A stretch of 64,000 nucleotides of DNA. Source: Diplonema papillatum (taxonomy: Eukaryota; Euglenozoa; Diplonemea; Diplonemida; Diplonemidae). The notes beneath the pieces were generated by a model. That model made no database searches. It was given only the letters and a program-made list of their open reading frames with translations, and had not been told where the DNA came from. Shown in pieces: positions 60,560-64,000 of the stretch. Made by a program: the position numbers and the translations under genes. The stretch is from NCBI GenBank assembly GCA_030068145.1, contig JAPJBO010000328.1, positions 160,575 through 224,574 of the forward strand, in the 5' to 3' direction. Position 1 is the stretch's first letter. Each line of letters opens with the position of its first letter.

Positions 60560-61440
60560 TGACTGCGATGCCAGAGTGAACAGCACAAGACTCCTGGACG
60601 TGAGGTCCCCGGTTCGAACCCCGCCGAGGACCTTATGTTGGTTCTCGCTTCTTGATGGTCTTCGGTGTTAGTCAATTCCCTCGCTCCGGGGTTTTCTTGA
60701 CCCGTGATTTGGCACCGGGTATTTGCATACTTCAGGCCTGGAGGCCCGGTTCGAACCCGGTCGAGGACACTTTTCCGGTCGAAAATGATTTTCGGGGTTG
60801 ATTTCGAGGTCTAATGATAGTTAGTAATGTGCCCAAGATTTGCGTGTTTTGCAATATCTCGCGGGTTTTGGGTCGCCCCGGGTAGTTTGAGTAGTCTACC
60901 AGAACTTAGCATCGCCCGAACTTTGCTTCACCAGTACTTGGCTGCCCGAACTTTGCCAGAACTTAGCTTCGCCCGAACTTAGCTTTATCAGAATTTAGCT
61001 TCGCCCGAACTGTGCTCCACCAGAACATAGCTTCACCAGAACTTAGCATCGCCCGAGCTTTACTGTTTCCCGAACTTAGCTTCGCCCGAACGTAGCTTTA
61101 CCAGAATTTAGCTTCGCCCGAACTGTGCTCCGCCAGAACGTAGCTTCGCCCGAACTTTACTGTTTCCTGAACTTAGCTTCGCCCGAACTTAGCTTTACCA
61201 GAATTTAGCTTCGCCCGAACTGCCACCAGAACTTAGCTTCACCAGAACTTAGCATCGCCCGAGCTTTATTGTTTCCCGAACTTAGCTTCACCCGAACTTT
61301 ACTGTTTCCCGAACTTAGCTTCACCAGAATTTAGCTTCGCCCGAACTGCGAACTGTGCTCCACCAGAACTTAGCTCACCAGAACTTAGCATTGCCCGAGC
61401 TTTACTGTTTCCCGAACTTTAACTGCTGCCTCTAGCCTTG
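60560..61440 (+). repeat. tRNA-like SINE plus AACTTAGCTTC array, copy 2
   Basis: GATGCCAGAGTGAACAGCAC and CCCCGGTTCGAACCCC are A- and B-box-like. A second B-box motif, GCCCGGTTCGAACCCGG, lies at 60731-60747. An array of about 25 units follows at 60898-61425 (CAGAACTTAGCTTCGCCCGA, CGAACTTTACTGTTTCCCGA). The module order equals 30620-31020. Neither tRNA-like part folds as a tRNA. Confidence 0.65.
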
Positions 61441-61545
61441 CTGGGCGCCGGTCTTTAACGGCGCACGTTGATTAACGTGCAGGCAGAGTACTGCCACCCA
61501 TACGTGCTTGGCTTTAGCATCAAGTCCTCGCCGAAGGAGGAGGAG
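61440..61545 (+). ncRNA. Hairpin-string element H, copy 3 (longest)
   Basis: Five stems in a row: GCGCCG/CGGCGC (61445-61464), CACGTT/AACGTG (61464-61479), GGCAG/CTGCC (61482-61495), CTTGG/ATCAAG (part-paired), and TCCTC/GAGGA (61525-61541). Stems 3-5 correspond to those in copies 1 and 2. It follows the tRNA-like/array module directly. Confidence 0.45.
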
Positions 61546-61624
61546 AAAGGAGAGCGTCAGACTCCGGAAACACGGAATGGACCGGTCTGATTCCAGTGTT
61601 AATTGTGCATTAGAAGGCCAGGTA

Positions 61625-61665
61625 ATTCCATATAGAGGTAACCCGGTGTGTATCTGTAGAAGATG
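61625..61665 (-). repeat. Duplicate of the exon end of the CacyBP/ADF-H gene
   Basis: GAAGTACATCTTCTACAGAT and CCTCTATATGGAATT (minus strand) repeat the sequence at 61735-61785 with a few changes, including AT instead of GT at the donor position. Confidence 0.7.
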
Positions 61666-61764
61666 TACTTCGTTTAGGCTCAGAAAATGGCCGGAAAATG
61701 GTAAAACGAGAAAAGGCCACCTCTGCTGTGCAATTTCATATAGAGGTAACGGTGTAGGGTGTAC

Positions 61765-62711
61765 CTGTAGAAGATGTACTTCGGGTCCAGCTCGGTCATC
61801 TCCTCTGCGATGTCGTCGATCGTCACGTCTTCGAGCCATTGGTCGGTTTCGAAGGTCTTCCCGTCGGCCCCGATCTTCATCACGGCGGCCGTGTTCTTGT
61901 GGCTCCGGCCGAGCCCCGTTTTGATCTTGTTCATCGCGCCCGCGGCGTCGTCGGAGACGACCAAGCCGCCGGCGGTGGTGAAGCCCTGGCCCGACGCCGC
62001 CGACTTGCCCCCCCCGGCCTTCGCTTCTGCCTTCGCGCCGGCAGCACCGGCGGCGCCGAACTTTTTCTTGGCGAGCTTCGCCGCCCTCTGCCGGGATTCT
62101 TCGGCGTCTTCGTCGTCGTCGGTTTTGTTGTTGGTGTTGTTGTTGTTGTTGTTGTTGTTGTTGCTGCTACTATTGCCGTTCGAGGCCTTCGCTTGTTGCT
62201 TCTTTGCGTCTTCTGATTCTTGTTGCTGCTTCTGCTTTGCCTTCTGCTCTTCGTCGGCTTGCTTCGCTTTTTCAGCGGCTGCTTTCGCGCGCGCTTTTTC
62301 TTCTTCTTCTTCTTGTTTCTGCTGTTTCGCCTTCGCTTCGTCCGCGGCGGCTTTCTTCTTCTTCGCTTGTTCTTCTTCTTCTGCTTGCTGTTTCAGCTGC
62401 TTTGCCTTCGCTTCGTCCGCTGCGGCCTTCTTCTTCGCTTGTTCTTCCTCTTGCTGCTTCTTTGCCTTGTCCGCTTCCCGCTTTTCCTCATCCGCCTTCT
62501 TCTGCTTGGCGGCGGTGTCTTCTTCCTGCTGCTTCTTGTCCCGGGCGGCCTCCTTCTCCTTCTCTTCCTCCTGCGTCTCCGCCGCTTCGAGCTCGTCGAC
62601 CAGCTGGTTGAAGTTCGCCCTCAGCAGCTTCCGAACCCGCGACCGCTTCGCCTGCGCCAGCAACTGCTCGATCTCATCGAGGTCCGCTCGGAGGTTGTTG
62701 GCCGGAGGCAT
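61765..62711 (-). CDS. CacyBP/SIP-N plus ADF-H (GMF-like) fusion, partial
   Basis: ATG at 62711 (MPPANNLRADLDEIEQLLAQ). Residues 5-45 match the Siah-interacting N-terminal helix hairpin of CacyBP/SIP (DLDEIEQLL, RSRVRKLLRANFNQLVDELE). Residues 50-190 are a Lys/Glu/Ala/Gln coiled coil, followed by a poly-Asn tract and a Gly/Ala/Lys linker. From about 255 the sequence resembles the first half of an ADF-H domain of the GMF type: NTAAVMKIGADGKTFETDQW, LEDVTIDDIAEEMTELDPKY, IFYRY. The frame could run to a stop at 61680, but the last residues after FYR are not ADF-like, and CTACAG/GTAC there is a good donor, so I end the exon at 61765. The rest of the domain should lie further left or be lost. Poly-T before the ATG (plus strand) means a poly-A leader on the mRNA. 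Confidence 0.6.
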
Positions 62712-62749
62712 CGGGGCGGGCGGCGCTTTTTTTTTTTTTTTTTTTTTGT

Positions 62750-63385
62750 CTGGTTGACAGGGTATTAGTTTGAAGGCTTCCGGGGTTTGCAGATTTAGAC
62801 CGTTACTATGGGGTGGTTTTGGGCGGTGTTTCGGTGCCGTTTTCGCCGATGTACGGCGTCTTGGGGCGGAGCCGACACTCCACAACTTCGTTCGGCAAAG
62901 GAGGGGTCTTCATGGGTCCTTTGTGGGTCAATTATGGTCACCCCGTCAGTTTGGCGACACATTCTGCGGGCGTTTTTTCAACGTAACAGCGTAAGCGTTC
63001 AACAAAAAAGACCCACTTTGTAGTTGTATTGTTTCTCCCCCCTCTAGCCTCCTTCGAAGTAAGGCACAAGGCAGCCCCTCGAGTATTTTCCCGGCCAAGT
63101 CCGGTTTGCACCGGTCGGTCTAAATCTGCAACGGAAACTAATCCCCTGGGGGTTTGCATTATTCCTCCCGCCCCTGCATGGTCGCATCGAGACGGCGAAG
63201 GCTTTGTGTGATTATCTGTTTTCGAGTCGGTGCCTCCGAGCCCGCCGCGCGGGCATTGCTGCATATTTCAAGCAATGGAATTGTCATTGCGAAGGTTCTC
63301 CGGTTGGCCGCTGAGGGTGGTATCTTGGGGAGAGAGAGACGAGTTGGAGCGCAGGGACCATCTCTCCGAGGAGTTTCCGGTCGCC
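62750..63385. other. No gene recognised
   Basis: Includes a repeat pair with 22760-22830 (GAGAGAGAGACGAGTT and GAGTTTCCGGTC at about 63333-63395). No coding support. Confidence 0.4.
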
Positions 63386-63847
63386 TCACTTCAAAACCCG
63401 TACTTCTAAGGCGGGCGTAGGTCGTTCCGTCGGAGGCGCGGTGCGGGCCGCTGCCCCGGTCACTGAGGGTGACGGCGTCGGTGTTGACACAACCGGGGCC
63501 GATCTGGCTGGCGGGCGAGCCCGTTTCGCGGGGGAGCACCGTCTTGACGCGTCGCGGGCTCTCTTCTTCTTGGCAATTGCACGGCCTACGGCGGCGGCTA
63601 GCGCCTTGATGGGAAACTTCAGCTTCCACTGAAAGAAGGGCACGTCTTGAGGGTACTCGGGCAAGGCATTGTTCCTACGGTCGCGGGCGCAGATCGTCTC
63701 CAATTTGCACAGCATCCACTCTACGTCTTCCGACCAGCCGCAAAGCGTGGGCGGTGTGTCGATCTTGGTATCGGGTCGGACCGGTAGCACGCGCCTCCGA
63801 GCCCGCCACATTACACCAGTGCTAAAGTGGGGCTGATGCACGGCCAT
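63386..63847 (-). CDS. Hypothetical basic protein
   Basis: ATG at 63847 (MAVHQPHFSTGVMWRARRRV), about 153 codons. The middle part is protein-like (PPTLCGWSEDVEWMLCKLET, YPQDVPFFQWKLKFPIKALA). A strongly basic, NLS-like tail follows (RAIAKKKRARDASRR), then Pro/Thr-rich low complexity ending within a dispersed repeat. An acceptor-like TTTCAG lies at about 63885, so it might be a last exon instead. No family recognised. Confidence 0.4.
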   Translation of the reverse strand: MAVHQPHFSTGVMWRARRRVLPVRPDTKIDTPPTLCGWSEDVEWMLCKLETICARDRRNNALPEYPQDVPFFQWKLKFPIKALAAAVGRAIAKKKRARDASRRCSPAKRARPPARSAPVVSTPTPSPSVTGAAARTAPPTERPTPALEVRVLK

Positions 63848-63975
63848 CGATAAATCGGTTTCGCCGCTCAAGGCGCGGGAAAGCTGAAACGGCACGACAA
63901 GACAGTGAGCTGGAAACCGGTCTGTGCGTCAATCCTTCTGCGCCGAAAGGCACAGAAGGAACTGAACAAGAGGCA

Positions 63976-64000
63976 CCATGGACGCGAAGATCTTCGAGAA
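63976..64000 (+). CDS. Possible start of a plus-strand gene, cut by window edge
   Basis: GGCACCATGGACGCGAAGAT has a favourable Kozak context and would begin MDAKIFE. Only eight codons are visible. Confidence 0.2.

Noticed and set aside
60570-60640. tRNA gene
   Set aside because: Same reason: B box present, but no cloverleaf could be folded.

Overview
The window is eukaryotic and repeat-dense, most likely from a protist with a large, transposon-rich nuclear genome. The evidence is a degenerate 18S rRNA fragment (V4 region), short exons with GT/AG borders, and TTAA, TTA, TA, 8-bp and 15-bp insertion signatures from many eukaryotic transposon classes. There is no bacterial operon structure. The 18S fragment reads TTAATGCTGCTGCTGTTAAA where most eukaryotes have TTAAAGTTGTTGCAGTTAAA. 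That form recalls euglenozoans (kinetoplastids, diplonemids), and so does the scarcity of introns, but the assignment is weak and no spliced-leader gene was seen.

Layout. 1-0.9 kb: SINE-like repeat R1 and MITE M1. 0.93-6.38 kb: a complete tyrosine-recombinase (YR) retrotransposon, YR1 (Gag, YR, RT-RNase H, split direct repeats). 6.4-13.2 kb: a possible terminal exon, the 18S fragment and minisatellites. 13.2-19.2 kb: an M1 MITE split by two nested insertions, a TA-flanked element and a second, different YR retrotransposon (YR2). 19.8-24.5 kb: a set of minus-strand phase-0 exon candidates, interrupted by satellites. 25-31 kb: minisatellites, hAT and TA-type MITEs, a hairpin-string element and a tRNA-like repeat. 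31.1-36.1 kb: one 5-kb open exon encoding a huge Ala/Thr/Asp-rich repeat protein. 36.3-38.5 kb: a TTA-flanked Harbinger-like element holding two oppositely oriented 41-bp arrays. 39.4-41.4 kb: a TIR element with a Ulp1-like cysteine protease. 41.4-45 kb: two exon candidates and repeats. 45.5-49.9 kb: an intronless EF-hand/WD40 gene whose 5' end is triplicated in tandem. 51-57.2 kb: R1, M1, and a TTAA-flanked piggyBac element that carries a broken transposase and a 1.6-kb foldback. 57.8-64 kb: tandem repeats, two adjacent TA MITEs, the tRNA-like and hairpin repeats again, a CacyBP-N/ADF-H fusion gene, and two uncertain genes at the right edge.

Nearly all convincing coding sequence is on the minus strand. 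Both YR retrotransposons are built A1-Gag-YR-RT/RH-B1-A2-B2, the layout of PAT/Ngaro-type elements, and in both the RT frame lies at -1 relative to an overlapping YR frame. The host genes (WD40 protein, repeat protein, CacyBP-ADF-H fusion, small exons) show no operon-like link. Coordinates of exons and repeat edges were read by eye; exon borders are inferred from GT/AG and reading frame, without transcripts.
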